DNA of 64,000 bases. Origin: Geotoga petraea (GTDB lineage: Bacteria; Thermotogota; Thermotogae; Petrotogales; Petrotogaceae). Positions 17,412-26,601 of the stretch are shown here, piece by piece. Within the stretch, counting starts at the first letter, position 1. Every line of letters begins with the position of its first letter. The notes under the pieces are model-generated. The model saw only the letters and a list, made by a program, of their open reading frames with translations, was not told where the DNA came from and searched no databases. Location of the stretch: the NCBI RefSeq assembly GCF_900102615.1, contig NZ_FMYV01000005.1, forward strand, positions 160,416 to 224,415, in the 5' to 3' direction. The position numbers and the translations under genes were made by a program.

Positions 17412-17968
17412 TGGAACGCCACCCCCATTGAAATTGGAAATTGGTTAACTTTGACGTAACTGTCCTCAGCTTCATCTGTCAACTTATAATACCTTGTTTC
17501 ATAACCAGCGAGAACATATATGTTACTGTATGATAATCCTGCTTGCACTAAGATTTCTGTTGAAAAAGATTTCAAATAATCTGGTGAATTGACACCACCA
17601 TAAGCATTCACGACAAAATAGATTTCTTTGAATATTGGGGTAGTATATTTTACATTAAGCCCTAAAGATAAACCTATTGATTTTAAATCCTCATTATAAG
17701 CTGCCAAATAAGTATTTTCAAAACCCTGTATATATGATAAACCAACATAAGGTCCATATTTTATCTCGCCGGTATCTTCGGTATCTATTAGATAAGATAT
17801 TCTACCTCCCAAATAATCAAATGGGTAGTTTCCCGATGTTAATTCAGTGACAACTTGAGAAGTTGCTTGCTGAGTTAATGAATAAGAGGGAGATATAAAT
17901 ATCTCCGATGAAAAACTCACCAACGAAATAATTGTTATAGTTAAAAATAAAAGTATATTTTTCTGCAC
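17405..17968 (-). CDS. Small outer-membrane beta-barrel-like protein
   Basis: This 187-residue exported protein has a signal peptide of about 19 residues (MQKNILLFL...SLVSFSS). Alternating-hydrophobicity strands follow (YGPYVGLSYIQGF, IGLSLGLNVKYTTP, ILVQAGLSYSNIYVLAGYETRYY), and it ends in Phe-Gln-Phe, as typical of outer-membrane barrels. It is most likely a component of the toga outer sheath. The start is GTG at 17968 behind GGGTGG. It lies between dxs and mutS2 in the operon and carries the mutS2 ribosome site in its last codons. Confidence 0.72.
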   Translation of the reverse strand: MQKNILLFLTITIISLVSFSSEIFISPSYSLTQQATSQVVTELTSGNYPFDYLGGRISYLIDTEDTGEIKYGPYVGLSYIQGFENTYLAAYNEDLKSIGLSLGLNVKYTTPIFKEIYFVVNAYGGVNSPDYLKSFSTEILVQAGLSYSNIYVLAGYETRYYKLTDEAEDSYVKVNQFPISMGVAFQF

Positions 17969-19801
17969 CTATACCACCCTTTTATAATTATTTATGATCT
18001 GCTCAATTTTGATATTTAATGTTTTTACATCCAAACCACAAAGTTCTAACTGTTTTTCTCTTGTAGCGTGAGTTATGAATTCATCTTTTATTCCAAATGA
18101 GTAAATCTCTTTATTCGAGAAAATGGAGTGTATTGTCTCTCCAAACCCACCACTCAAGCTCCCTTCTTCCACGGTAATTATCTTTTCTGCTTTTGATTTA
18201 ATTTCTTCTATTATTTTTTTATCTAATTCTTTTATCGTTCTAACTCCTATTACATTAATGTCCATTGATTCTGTAGCTTTCAATACGTTTTTTGATATTG
18301 TTCCTACCGATAAAACATAAGCTGAGCTATCTGAAACTTTTAATTTTTTCCAAGATAAATCAGTATATTCAAGATTATCAATTATATAATCTTTGTCTTT
18401 CTCGTAATTTTCTTTAGGAAAACGAATAAAAGTTGGTTTTTTTATTCCTTTTTTAACACACGTATAAATAGTGTTAGCTAAATCCTGACCATCTAAAGGA
18501 GTGATTAACTCGATATTCGGAATCAATTTCAAATATGAAATATCAAAAACACCGTGATGTGTTGGTCCGTCTTCTCCAACTAAACCCGCTCTATCTAATA
18601 GGAAAAGAGAAGGTATATTTTGCAAGGCAACGTCATGAATTATTGAATCAAATGCCCTCTGCATAAAAGTAGAGTACAAGTCAACAACAGGGAGTACCCC
18701 TCCTAACGATAAACCAGCTGCAGCAGTCACTATACTGGCTTCTGTTATACCCATATCGATTAATTTTTCAGGATCTTTTTCTTTTAATATATTCAAACCA
18801 GTTCCATCAGCCATAGCACCTGTAAAAGCCAGAAAGTTTTCATCAGATAAATAAGCTAAAACATTACCTACGATTTTAGAATGAGATATACCTTTTTTTT
18901 CAATAGGCTTAGATACTCCATGAAATTTAGAGGGTTCATTTTCTGCGTTTATATAACCTTTACCCTTTTTAGTCAAGACATGTAAAACAACAGGACCTTC
19001 GTCATATTGTTTTAGATAATTTAAAAACAATTCCATTTCTTTTATGTTGTGACCATCAATAGGTCCTATGTACTTTATACCCAAGTCTTCAAAAAAACCT
19101 ATGGGTTCAGAAAAAACTGTGTGCTTGAATCCTTCTTTCATTTTTTTGATCATGTTTTCTAAATCTTGGCCTAATTCTGAATCTCCTAAAATATCTTTTA
19201 CCAATTTTTTCAAGGAGTTATAATTTTTTTTCATCCTAATTTTTGAAAATAAATACGAAAAAGTTCCAACGTTTGGAGAAATAGCCATATCGTTGGAGTT
19301 TAATATAATTTTAACATTTGTCTTCTGAAATTTAAGTTGGTTAAGCGATTCCAATGCCATACCACAAGTAAAAGACCCATCACCAATTATTGATATAATA
19401 TTTCTATCTCTTTTTTTTATCTTATCAGCTAAAGTAAAACCTAAAGCGGCAGATATGGAGGTTCCTGCATGTCCTGCTCCAAATTTATCTGCCTCAGATT
19501 CCTTTATATTCGTAAATCCAGATAAACCGTTATAGCGCCTCAGAGTTTTGAATTCATCCCATCTATCAGTTAGTAATTTATGAACGTACGCTTGATGAGA
19601 AGTATCCCATATAACTACATCTTCATATGGATCAAACACTCTATAGAGAGCTAAAGTTAATTCAACAACTCCAAAATTTGATGCTAAATGTCCGTTATTG
19701 GAATAAACCACATCGTAAATATATTTTCTTATTTCATCAGAAAATTCATAGAGTTGAGTATAATTCATTTCTCTTATTTTTTTATATAATTTTTCTTTCA
19801 T
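17969..19801 (-). CDS. dxs: 1-deoxy-D-xylulose-5-phosphate synthase
   Basis: First enzyme of the MEP isoprenoid pathway, condensing pyruvate and glyceraldehyde 3-phosphate with thiamine diphosphate. Visible motifs are NGHLASNFGVVELT, the thiamine motif IGDGSFTCGMALESLNQLKF, the central DRAGLVGEDGPTHHG, and a C-terminal transketolase domain. The frame is open to an ATG at 19840 inside nusB. AAGGATG, formed by the last nusB codons, points to the ATG at 19801 as the real start (610 residues). That leaves a 4-nt gap to nusB rather than a 35-nt overlap. Confidence 0.95.
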   Translation of the reverse strand: MKEKLYKKIREMNYTQLYEFSDEIRKYIYDVVYSNNGHLASNFGVVELTLALYRVFDPYEDVVIWDTSHQAYVHKLLTDRWDEFKTLRRYNGLSGFTNIKESEADKFGAGHAGTSISAALGFTLADKIKKRDRNIISIIGDGSFTCGMALESLNQLKFQKTNVKIILNSNDMAISPNVGTFSYLFSKIRMKKNYNSLKKLVKDILGDSELGQDLENMIKKMKEGFKHTVFSEPIGFFEDLGIKYIGPIDGHNIKEMELFLNYLKQYDEGPVVLHVLTKKGKGYINAENEPSKFHGVSKPIEKKGISHSKIVGNVLAYLSDENFLAFTGAMADGTGLNILKEKDPEKLIDMGITEASIVTAAAGLSLGGVLPVVDLYSTFMQRAFDSIIHDVALQNIPSLFLLDRAGLVGEDGPTHHGVFDISYLKLIPNIELITPLDGQDLANTIYTCVKKGIKKPTFIRFPKENYEKDKDYIIDNLEYTDLSWKKLKVSDSSAYVLSVGTISKNVLKATESMDINVIGVRTIKELDKKIIEEIKSKAEKIITVEEGSLSGGFGETIHSIFSNKEIYSFGIKDEFITHATREKQLELCGLDVKTLNIKIEQIINNYKRVV

Positions 19802-19805
19802 ATAA

Positions 19806-20231
19806 TCATCCTTCATTGCTGCTATAAATTCCTTTTGCAAATCTATCTAATAATCCGTTTACAAATTTTATAGATTTTTCCTCTCCATATTTTTTAGTAA
19901 GTTTTATACTCTCGTCTATTGCAACTTTAAAAGGGACATTTTTTCTGAATTCAAGCTCGTAAAATCCCATTCTTAGAGAAGTTTTTTCTACAAAACCTAA
20001 TCTTTCGAATTTCCAATTTTTAAGTTGTTTTTTTATATTGTTATCTATTTCTTCTCTTTTACTAAGTAGATCTTGTATATATTTTTTTGATTGGTTAATG
20101 CTTTTTTGATCTAACTTGGCATCTTTTGAATTTTCTTCAATTAAAAACTCAATATCTTCTTCGTTAAGTTCTCTATAGTTTAACTGAAATAGAATTGTAA
20201 AAGAAAATTCTCTAACAGGAGATATATCCAT
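19806..20231 (-). CDS. nusB: Transcription antitermination factor NusB
   Basis: This 141-residue all-helical NusB protein binds boxA with NusE/S10 to prevent premature termination of rRNA transcription. Family features are [13 protein letters not shown] at the N-terminus and [41 protein letters not shown] toward the end, given here in outline. It follows the Asp23-like gene with a 1-nt overlap, the same order as yqhY-nusB in Firmicutes. Confidence 0.95.
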   Translation of the reverse strand: MDISPVREFSFTILFQLNYRELNEEDIEFLIEENSKDAKLDQKSINQSKKYIQDLLSKREEIDNNIKKQLKNWKFERLGFVEKTSLRMGFYELEFRKNVPFKVAIDESIKLTKKYGEEKSIKFVNGLLDRFAKGIYSSNEG

Positions 20232-20656
20232 TATTCAGATCCTTTCTGATCATCTTCTTCATCTTTTTCTTCTTCATATTCTTCAGAATAATCATTTTCT
20301 GGATTTTCTTCTATTTCTTCTCCCATGTTGATATATTCTAAAGATTCTATGGTGATATCAACATTGGTAATAAATATTTCTGACATTTTTTCAAGTTCTT
20401 CTTTTATTGATTTTTGTACTTTTTTTGAAAATTCGACTATGTTTTCTCCATATTTTGCAGGTATTTTTAAATTTAAACTCAAACTGTCATCTTCGTTATG
20501 AACGATCTTTATATTTTTTGATAGGTCTTTTTCAATTTTTTCATTGTATATTTTTTCTTCTTTCATGAATTTTTCAACAGTTTTGTAAGTTATGTCTCTT
20601 AATACTGTTTCAGAAATTGTGATTTCTCCAAAATTATTTTCTTCTTTTATAGGCAT
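20231..20656 (-). CDS. Asp23/Gls24 family protein (YqhY-like)
   Basis: The core [20 protein letters not shown] followed by [17 protein letters not shown] is the Asp23/Gls24 fold. The last 25 residues are almost all acidic (Glu/Asp), an extension not usual in YqhY. YqhY in Bacillus is linked to acetyl-CoA carboxylase control, and its gene likewise precedes nusB. The 141-residue protein is cytoplasmic with no membrane segment. The start is set by GGGAGG. Function is inferred only from synteny and family. Confidence 0.82.
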   Translation of the reverse strand: MPIKEENNFGEITISETVLRDITYKTVEKFMKEEKIYNEKIEKDLSKNIKIVHNEDDSLSLNLKIPAKYGENIVEFSKKVQKSIKEELEKMSEIFITNVDITIESLEYINMGEEIEENPENDYSEEYEEEKDEEDDQKGSE

Positions 20657-20706
20657 TTTAATACCTCCCTTATATGTTTTCTTTCCACCTAAAATTATAT
20701 CATACT

Positions 20707-23157
20707 TTAAAACATTTTTAATTGTCCTTGTGGAGTTTTATATTTCTTTCTATTTATATTTCGCATCTTCTTCAATCTGTTTTCTAAATCCACTTTATCA
20801 GAAAGATTTTCCAGAACTTCTTTAGCCCTATCGACTATTTCACTTGGAAAACCTGCTAACCTTGCTACTTCTATGCCGTAACTGTTATCACTGACACCAT
20901 TCTCTATTTTATGCAAAAAAAGAACACCTTCTTTTGTTTCTTTTACTTGAACTCTTTTTGTAATAACATTATCATATATTTCTGAAAGCATTGTCAACTC
21001 AGTATAATGGGTGGCAAAAATCGTATTAGATTTTAGAATTTGAAAAAGATATTCAGAAATAGCCCATGCTACTGATATTCCGTCTAATGTTGACGTCCCC
21101 CTACCAACTTCATCAAGCAAAACCAATGATCTTTCAGTTGCTTGGTTTAGAATAGTTGACATTTCCATCATTTCAACTAAAAAAGTTGATTTACCAGTTA
21201 CAATATCATCTTTTGCACCTATTCTTGTAAACACTCTATCATACAAAGGTATATGTGCTTTTTTTGCTGGGACAAAACATCCAGCTTGAGCGAGTATACT
21301 CAAAATTCCAATTTGCCTAAGATAGGTAGATTTACCACTCATGTTAGGGCCAGTTAAAACTATAAAATTCTTGTCTTCTATTTCAAAATCATTTTGTGTA
21401 AAATTATCAACAAATTTTTCAACAACAGGATGTCTCGAACTTTCGATTTTGGCCTTATTCCCTTTTACAAAATAAGGTCTTGTATATCTATTTGTTTTAC
21501 TAATTTCAGCAAAACTCCGTATTACATCTAAATATGATATTTTTTCAGATATAGTTTTCAAATCTTTTACGGAATCAGATAAGTCTTTTATGAAATTTAA
21601 AAAAATCGTTTTTTCAATTTTTTTAACCTTTTCCTCTGCTATGATAACTTTTTTTTCAAGTTCTCTAAGCTCTTCAGTGATAAACCTTTCTGTATTAGTT
21701 AAAGTTTGTTTTCTAATATACTCATCTGGAACTTCTTTTGATTGAGCTTTTGATATTTCAATATAAAAACCATATATTTTATTTCTTCCTAATTTCAGTG
21801 TGGTTATTCCTGTTTTTTCTTTTTCTCTTTTTTGTATATTTTCTAAAAAAGTATCTATATCTGTTATTAGACTTCTGTATTCGTCTAATTCTTTAGAAAT
21901 ACCTTTTTTTATAACTTTTCCATCACCAGGTTCATTAGAAGGTTCATCAAATATATGTTTTTCTATTTTTTGTTTCAAATCAGTTCTTATATTAACATTA
22001 GAAAAAAACCCTTGAGTTTTTTCATTGGTTTCTAAAGCTTCTTTAATATATGGAACTTGAGTTAAAGAATCTTTTAGGGCAATTAAATCTTTTGGAGTAG
22101 ATTTTAAGAGCGATATTCTTGATATAATTCTATCGATATCTTTTATTGATGATAAGTATTCTTTTATTTCTTCTGATAAAAAATTGTTCTCAAAAAAAAC
22201 TTCAACAAGATCTAATCTTTGATTGATTTGTTTTTCATCAATCAAAGGTCTACTTAAAAAGTCTTTTAGCTTTCTATGCCCCATAGGTGTTTTTGTTTTT
22301 CTCAAAATATCATATACAGATTTCCCTCTATTTTCATTTGAAACTATATTCAAATTGTTTAAGGTATTTATATCTATGTACATAAATTCTTTTGATTTTA
22401 ACTTTTTTGGTATGTTCAAATGCTTTATTTTTTTGAATTGGGTTAGTTCCAAATACTTCAAAACTGCGTCCAGACTTTTTAACTCTTCTTGGTCAAACGG
22501 AAGATGACCTAAAGTTAAAATATCATAAGATTCTTTTATATGTTCTTCGTAATTTGAAGAGAAATACCACTCTTCTAAAACTTCTGTATAAATTTTGGAT
22601 GATAATGTTTTTATTTCATTTTTCAAATATCTAAGTTTAAAACTTAAAAGCACTTGAGAATAATTATTGGAAATTATCATGTCCAACAACTCATTTTGAG
22701 AAATATCAAATCTATCTATATATAATTCCCCAGTTGAAAAATCAAATAAAACTATTAAAAATTCTTCATCTTTTTCATCATAATCCACTAAAATGCTGAA
22801 TCTATTGTTTTCGTCCAGCATATTTTCTTCTATTATTGTTCCTGGAGTAATAACCCTTGTGACTTCTCTTTTCACAATACCCTTTGCTTCAGAAGGATCT
22901 TCAACTTGATCACAAATAGCCACTTTTAAACCATTATCTAATAACTTTTTTAAATAGTTATCTAAAGCATGATAAGGTATCCCCGCCATAGGATGATTGT
23001 TTCTCTTAGTTAGAACTATTTGAAGTATTTCAGATACCTTTTTTGCATCTTCAAAAAATGTTTCATAAAAATCTCCAAGCCTAAAAAGTAAAATTGAATC
23101 ATTATTCTTTTCTTTTATCTCCAAATATTGCTTCATCATTGGTGTATATTCAGCCAT
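20707..23157 (-). CDS. mutS: DNA mismatch repair protein MutS
   Basis: Recognises mismatches and recruits MutL. The mismatch-contact motif F-Y-E lies in RLGDFYETFF near residue 30. The ATPase has Walker A GPNMSGKS and signature/Walker B LVLLDEVGRGTSTLDG. The C-terminal helix-turn-helix (EIVDRAKEVLENL) for dimerisation is present. At 816 residues it is complete. A terminator and a hairpin touching the ribosome site separate it from clpP. The matching mutL is 34 kb away at 57179-59008. Confidence 0.97.
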   Translation of the reverse strand: MAEYTPMMKQYLEIKEKNNDSILLFRLGDFYETFFEDAKKVSEILQIVLTKRNNHPMAGIPYHALDNYLKKLLDNGLKVAICDQVEDPSEAKGIVKREVTRVITPGTIIEENMLDENNRFSILVDYDEKDEEFLIVLFDFSTGELYIDRFDISQNELLDMIISNNYSQVLLSFKLRYLKNEIKTLSSKIYTEVLEEWYFSSNYEEHIKESYDILTLGHLPFDQEELKSLDAVLKYLELTQFKKIKHLNIPKKLKSKEFMYIDINTLNNLNIVSNENRGKSVYDILRKTKTPMGHRKLKDFLSRPLIDEKQINQRLDLVEVFFENNFLSEEIKEYLSSIKDIDRIISRISLLKSTPKDLIALKDSLTQVPYIKEALETNEKTQGFFSNVNIRTDLKQKIEKHIFDEPSNEPGDGKVIKKGISKELDEYRSLITDIDTFLENIQKREKEKTGITTLKLGRNKIYGFYIEISKAQSKEVPDEYIRKQTLTNTERFITEELRELEKKVIIAEEKVKKIEKTIFLNFIKDLSDSVKDLKTISEKISYLDVIRSFAEISKTNRYTRPYFVKGNKAKIESSRHPVVEKFVDNFTQNDFEIEDKNFIVLTGPNMSGKSTYLRQIGILSILAQAGCFVPAKKAHIPLYDRVFTRIGAKDDIVTGKSTFLVEMMEMSTILNQATERSLVLLDEVGRGTSTLDGISVAWAISEYLFQILKSNTIFATHYTELTMLSEIYDNVITKRVQVKETKEGVLFLHKIENGVSDNSYGIEVARLAGFPSEIVDRAKEVLENLSDKVDLENRLKKMRNINRKKYKTPQGQLKMF

Positions 23158-23161
23158 GATA

Positions 23162-23180
23162 GCCCTCCTACTTTAAAAAA
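23162..23180 (-). promoter_or_regulatory. Hairpin overlapping the mutS ribosome-binding site
   Basis: On the minus strand, CCTACTTT and AAAGTAGG pair around a two- or three-nucleotide loop. The second arm runs into the GGAGGG ribosome site of mutS. The stem directly follows the clpP terminator, and the T-run of that terminator is part of the first arm. It may damp translation of read-through mRNA. Confidence 0.4.
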
Positions 23181-23201
23181 GTAGGGCGCTAAATAGCGCC
23201 C
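23175..23201 (-). terminator. Rho-independent terminator after clpP
   Basis: GGGCGCTA and TAGCGCCC on the minus strand form a stem with a 2-nt loop, followed by TACTTTTTT. It lies between clpP and mutS, so mutS transcription is partly uncoupled. Confidence 0.8.
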
Positions 23202-23207
23202 AATTTA

Positions 23208-23810
23208 TTATGACTTTTGTGCTTCTTCCTTTGAATTTATAACTTTATCTATTAATCCATATTCTTTTGATTCTTCTGATGACATAAAAAAGTCTCTGTC
23301 TGTATCTTTTTGTATTTTTTCAATTGGTTGTCCGGTATGATGACTTAAAATTCTATTTAGTTCTTTTCTCATCCTTAAAATTTCTTTAGTTTGAATTTCT
23401 ACATCAACTGCTGTGCCTTGACTTCCACCCCAGGGCTGGTGGATCATTATTCTTGAATTTGGTAAGGCAAATCTCTTTTTTTCTGCTCCAGCAGCTAATA
23501 AAACAGCACCCATTGAAGCAGCTTGACCTAAACAAATTGTTGAGACGTCATTTTTGATATATTGCATTGTATCATAAATTGCTAAGCCTGCAGTAATTGA
23601 ACCACCAGGAGAATTTATGTATAAATAAATATCTTTCTCTGGATTTTTTGATTCTAAAAATAGCATTTGAGCTATTATTACATTTGCTACTGTATCATTT
23701 ACTTCTGTGCCTAAAAATATTATGTTGTCTTTTAATAACCTTGAATAAATATCATAAGATCTTTCATACCTTCCATCACTTTCAATAACTACTGGCATTG
23801 GAATACTCAT
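23208..23810 (-). CDS. clpP: ATP-dependent Clp protease proteolytic subunit
   Basis: Serine peptidase that forms the double-heptamer chamber used by ClpX/ClpA-type unfoldases. The catalytic triad is visible: Ser99 in GQAASMGAV, His124 in IMIHQPWGG, Asp173 in TDRDFFM. The length of 200 residues is normal. It follows the RemA-like gene by 3 nt, with a ribosome site AGGAGG. Confidence 0.96.
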   Translation of the reverse strand: MSIPMPVVIESDGRYERSYDIYSRLLKDNIIFLGTEVNDTVANVIIAQMLFLESKNPEKDIYLYINSPGGSITAGLAIYDTMQYIKNDVSTICLGQAASMGAVLLAAGAEKKRFALPNSRIMIHQPWGGSQGTAVDVEIQTKEILRMRKELNRILSHHTGQPIEKIQKDTDRDFFMSSEESKEYGLIDKVINSKEEAQKS

Positions 23811-23812
23811 TA

Positions 23813-24109
23813 TTAAAACCTCCTACCTTTGTTAACTTTTTCTATAACTTTTTTTGTATCCACAGATGATAAAATTAATTGCCCACTATCCATAAATATT
23901 ACTGTTTCAACACTTCTTCCATAGGTAATATCTATTAAAGATGTATTTCCTTTTACTTCATTATTTTCATCTTTTTTTTCTTCTTCTGTTAAAACATCAT
24001 TACCCTGGAAAATTTTTTTTACCTTTCTGAATTGTATATATTCTTGAGGTAAAATTGAATGAACTCTTTCCGCTGTTATATAAGAATCTTTTGTAATTGG
24101 TACAAGCAT
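23813..24109 (-). CDS. RemA-like (DUF370) DNA-binding regulator with acidic insertion
   Basis: The first 30 residues ([20 protein letters not shown]) and the last 40 ([20 protein letters not shown], then [12 protein letters not shown]) match the RemA/YlzA family. RemA is a small ring-forming regulator of biofilm genes in Bacillus. Between the two halves, where normal RemA has a short helix, lies an insertion of roughly 20 mostly acidic residues ([17 protein letters not shown]). The protein is thus 98 residues, against about 80-90 for the family. It is co-transcribed with clpP, 3 nt apart. What it regulates here is unknown. Confidence 0.75.
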   Translation of the reverse strand: MLVPITKDSYITAERVHSILPQEYIQFRKVKKIFQGNDVLTEEEKKDENNEVKGNTSLIDITYGRSVETVIFMDSGQLILSSVDTKKVIEKVNKGRRF

Positions 24110-24141
24110 TTTGCACCTCCGTTTTGTTTTTTCCTAATACA

Positions 24142-24170
24142 ATTATACCTTAATAGATATATTTTTCCAA
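24142..24170 (-). promoter_or_regulatory. Promoter of the remA-like/clpP unit
   Basis: On the minus strand TTGGAA, 17 nt, TATAAT, followed about 30 nt later by the ribosome site GGAGG. A good vegetative sigma factor match. Confidence 0.65.
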
Positions 24171-24263
24171 AATAAAATGGATTTAATAGGTATATATTAT
24201 AAGTATATGCTCATTTATTTAAATATATTTTATAACTAAAAAACCTTTTTATTAACAAATATT

Positions 24264-24272
24264 TGCTATAAT
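24264..24272 (+). promoter_or_regulatory. Extended -10 promoter of the CDF transporter gene
   Basis: TGC followed by TATAAT (24267-24272) forms an extended -10. The ribosome site GGGGGT lies about 20 nt further. Confidence 0.5.
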
Positions 24273-24306
24273 TGTTTTTGACTTAAATTATTTTGGGGGT
24301 AAAATT

Positions 24307-25254
24307 ATGACAGAGCAAATTTCATATCGAGAAAAAGAAGCACGAAAATCCTCTATTGTGGGAATAATTTTAAATAGTTTTTTGGGAATTGTAAAAGTAT
24401 CTATTGGTTTTTTTACTAATTCGTTAGCTATTTTGGCTGATGGAATTGACTCCGTAACAGATATTATCACTTCTTTTTTAACTTTGATAGCTTCAAAAAT
24501 AGCAAACAAACCGGCTGATGAATCGCATCCTTATGGACATGAAAAAATAGAGCCTATAATCACAAAAATTCTTTCAATTGTTATTCTTTTTGCTGGTTAC
24601 CAAGTCTTATATAACGCTCTTTCAAGGCTCTTTAGTGAACAAGTCACTATTGAACAACCTTTTTTGATTTTTATAATATCTATAATATCTGTTTTAACAA
24701 AACTTTTTTTATATTTCTACAAAAAAAATATTGGAAATAAAATAAATAGTTCATCTGTAATTGCAGATGCGATGAACATGAGGAATGATGTTCTCACTTC
24801 ACTGAGTGTAGCTGTGGGAATTCTTATATTTTATTTAACAGGCATAGACTGGTTAGACTCAGTAATAGCTATTTTTGTTTCGATAATTATCTTTAAAATA
24901 GGAATAGAAATGTTCTTAGAAACTTCTAATGAATTAATGGATGGTTCTAAAGAACTGGGAGAAATTTACAAAATAACAATAGAAGCAGCAGACAATTTTG
25001 ATTGCATCAAAAACCCCCATAAAATAAGGGCTAGAAAATCAGGATATGTTTATTTTGTTGACTTACACATAGAGTTGGACCCTGAAATGACTATAAAAGA
25101 GGCTAATAAAATAACAGAAAAATATGAAAATAAAATTAAAGAATTGAATAATTATATAAAAGATGTTGTAATACATACAGAACCATTTGAAAATGATGAA
25201 AATGAAGGTTATGGGCTTGATAAAAAACAAATAAATAAATATTTTGGAGAATGA
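24307..25254 (+). CDS. Cation diffusion facilitator (CDF) metal exporter
   Basis: Six-helix metal/proton antiporter of 315 residues with cytoplasmic C-terminal domain. Helix 2 holds DGIDSVTDI (D-x3-D), and the loop has HPYGHEKIEP. Helix 5 reads ADAMNMRNDVLTS, so the position normally His (Zn) is Asn: the intramembrane site is D,D,N,D. That argues against a standard Zn exporter and for Mn, Fe, Co or Ni. The C-terminal domain (GYVYFVDLHIELDPEMTIKEA and VIHTEP) is complete. It is followed by obg after 12 nt. Confidence 0.9.
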   Translation: MTEQISYREKEARKSSIVGIILNSFLGIVKVSIGFFTNSLAILADGIDSVTDIITSFLTLIASKIANKPADESHPYGHEKIEPIITKILSIVILFAGYQVLYNALSRLFSEQVTIEQPFLIFIISIISVLTKLFLYFYKKNIGNKINSSSVIADAMNMRNDVLTSLSVAVGILIFYLTGIDWLDSVIAIFVSIIIFKIGIEMFLETSNELMDGSKELGEIYKITIEAADNFDCIKNPHKIRARKSGYVYFVDLHIELDPEMTIKEANKITEKYENKIKELNNYIKDVVIHTEPFENDENEGYGLDKKQINKYFGE

Positions 25255-25266
25255 GAGGTTAATAAT

Positions 25267-26592
25267 ATGCAATTGGATTTTTTAGATGAAGCGAATATAT
25301 TAGTAAAAGGTGGAAAAGGTGGAGATGGAGCAATCAGCTTCAGAAGAGAAAAGTATGTACCAAAAGGTGGCCCAGATGGCGGAGATGGAGGCAATGGTGG
25401 CAGTGTAATTATAAGAGCCACTCCAAACAAAACCACTCTGTTAGAATTTAAATACAAAAGAAAATATTTTGCAGAAGACGGAGAAAATGGCAAAGCAAAA
25501 AACATGTATGGAAAAGCAGGTGAAAATCTAATAATTGATGTACCATTAGGAACTATGATCTTTAATTCAGAAACTAATGATTTATTAACTGACTTGAAAA
25601 ACCCTGGAGATTATTATATCGCAGCCAGAGGTGGAAAAGGTGGAAGGGGTAATTCTAAGTTTGCCAATTCTACTTTACAAGCACCAAGAATCTCTGAAAA
25701 TGGTGCAGATGGAGAGTTTAATAGACTACACCTTGAACTGAAGTTAGTTGCAGATATAGGAATTATAGGTTACCCAAATGTAGGTAAGTCAACTTTAATA
25801 TCAAGAATATCAAAAGCAAAACCAAAAATCGCAAATTACCATTTTACAACCTTAACGCCAAATTTGGGAGTCGTGAAAGTTGATGAAGCTAAATCTTTTG
25901 TTGTTGCAGACATTCCAGGCCTTATCGAAGGCGCCCATGAAGGTACAGGTTTAGGGGATCAATTCTTAAAGCATATAGAAAGATGTTATGGAATTTTACA
26001 TCTCGTTGATATATCTGGAGTTGAAGGGAGAGACCCTATAGAAGACTATAAAAAAATAAGAGAAGAATTGGAAAAGTATTCGACGACTTTGGCTGAAAAA
26101 GATGAAATCATAGCTGGTAACAAAATAGATATAATAACTGAAGAAGAATTAGAAAAGAATATTCAAAATTTTGAAAGGGAACTTGACATAGAAATTACCC
26201 CTATTTCAGCATATTCAAATAAAAATTTAGACGCTATAATTATGAAAATGTGGAATATGATAAAAGATTATAAAGAAGATGAACTCAAGAACATAGAAAA
26301 AATCAAGAGAACCTATGAAGACTTTAAAAAACTTAAGGTTGAGCCTGTTGTAAATGAAGTGTATGAATATTTCAATATAGAAGTAACCAAAATTTCTGAC
26401 CATGAATACGAAATTCATAGTGAAGGAATAGATCTCCTTTTAAAAAAATACGATATAAGCGAAACCGATTCAAGGAGAAAGATTTTGAATATATTAGAAA
26501 GAAATGGTTTAAGCAGAACACTTGGTAAAGCTGGTGTTGAGGAAGGGGACACCATCTACATTGCTGATTATGCATTTGATTACATACCTTGA
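25267..26592 (+). CDS. obg: GTPase Obg
   Basis: Ribosome-associated GTPase acting in late 50S assembly. It has three parts. The glycine-rich Obg fold (residues 1 to about 158, many GGxGG turns) comes first. The G domain follows, with P-loop GYPNVGKST, G3 DIPGLIEGAHEG and G4 NKID. The last is a C-terminal OCT domain (about 350-441). At 441 residues it is complete. It directly precedes nadD, a gene pair common in Gram-positive-like lineages. Confidence 0.97.
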   Translation: MQLDFLDEANILVKGGKGGDGAISFRREKYVPKGGPDGGDGGNGGSVIIRATPNKTTLLEFKYKRKYFAEDGENGKAKNMYGKAGENLIIDVPLGTMIFNSETNDLLTDLKNPGDYYIAARGGKGGRGNSKFANSTLQAPRISENGADGEFNRLHLELKLVADIGIIGYPNVGKSTLISRISKAKPKIANYHFTTLTPNLGVVKVDEAKSFVVADIPGLIEGAHEGTGLGDQFLKHIERCYGILHLVDISGVEGRDPIEDYKKIREELEKYSTTLAEKDEIIAGNKIDIITEEELEKNIQNFERELDIEITPISAYSNKNLDAIIMKMWNMIKDYKEDELKNIEKIKRTYEDFKKLKVEPVVNEVYEYFNIEVTKISDHEYEIHSEGIDLLLKKYDISETDSRRKILNILERNGLSRTLGKAGVEEGDTIYIADYAFDYIP

Positions 26593-26601
26593 GGTGATTT
26601 T

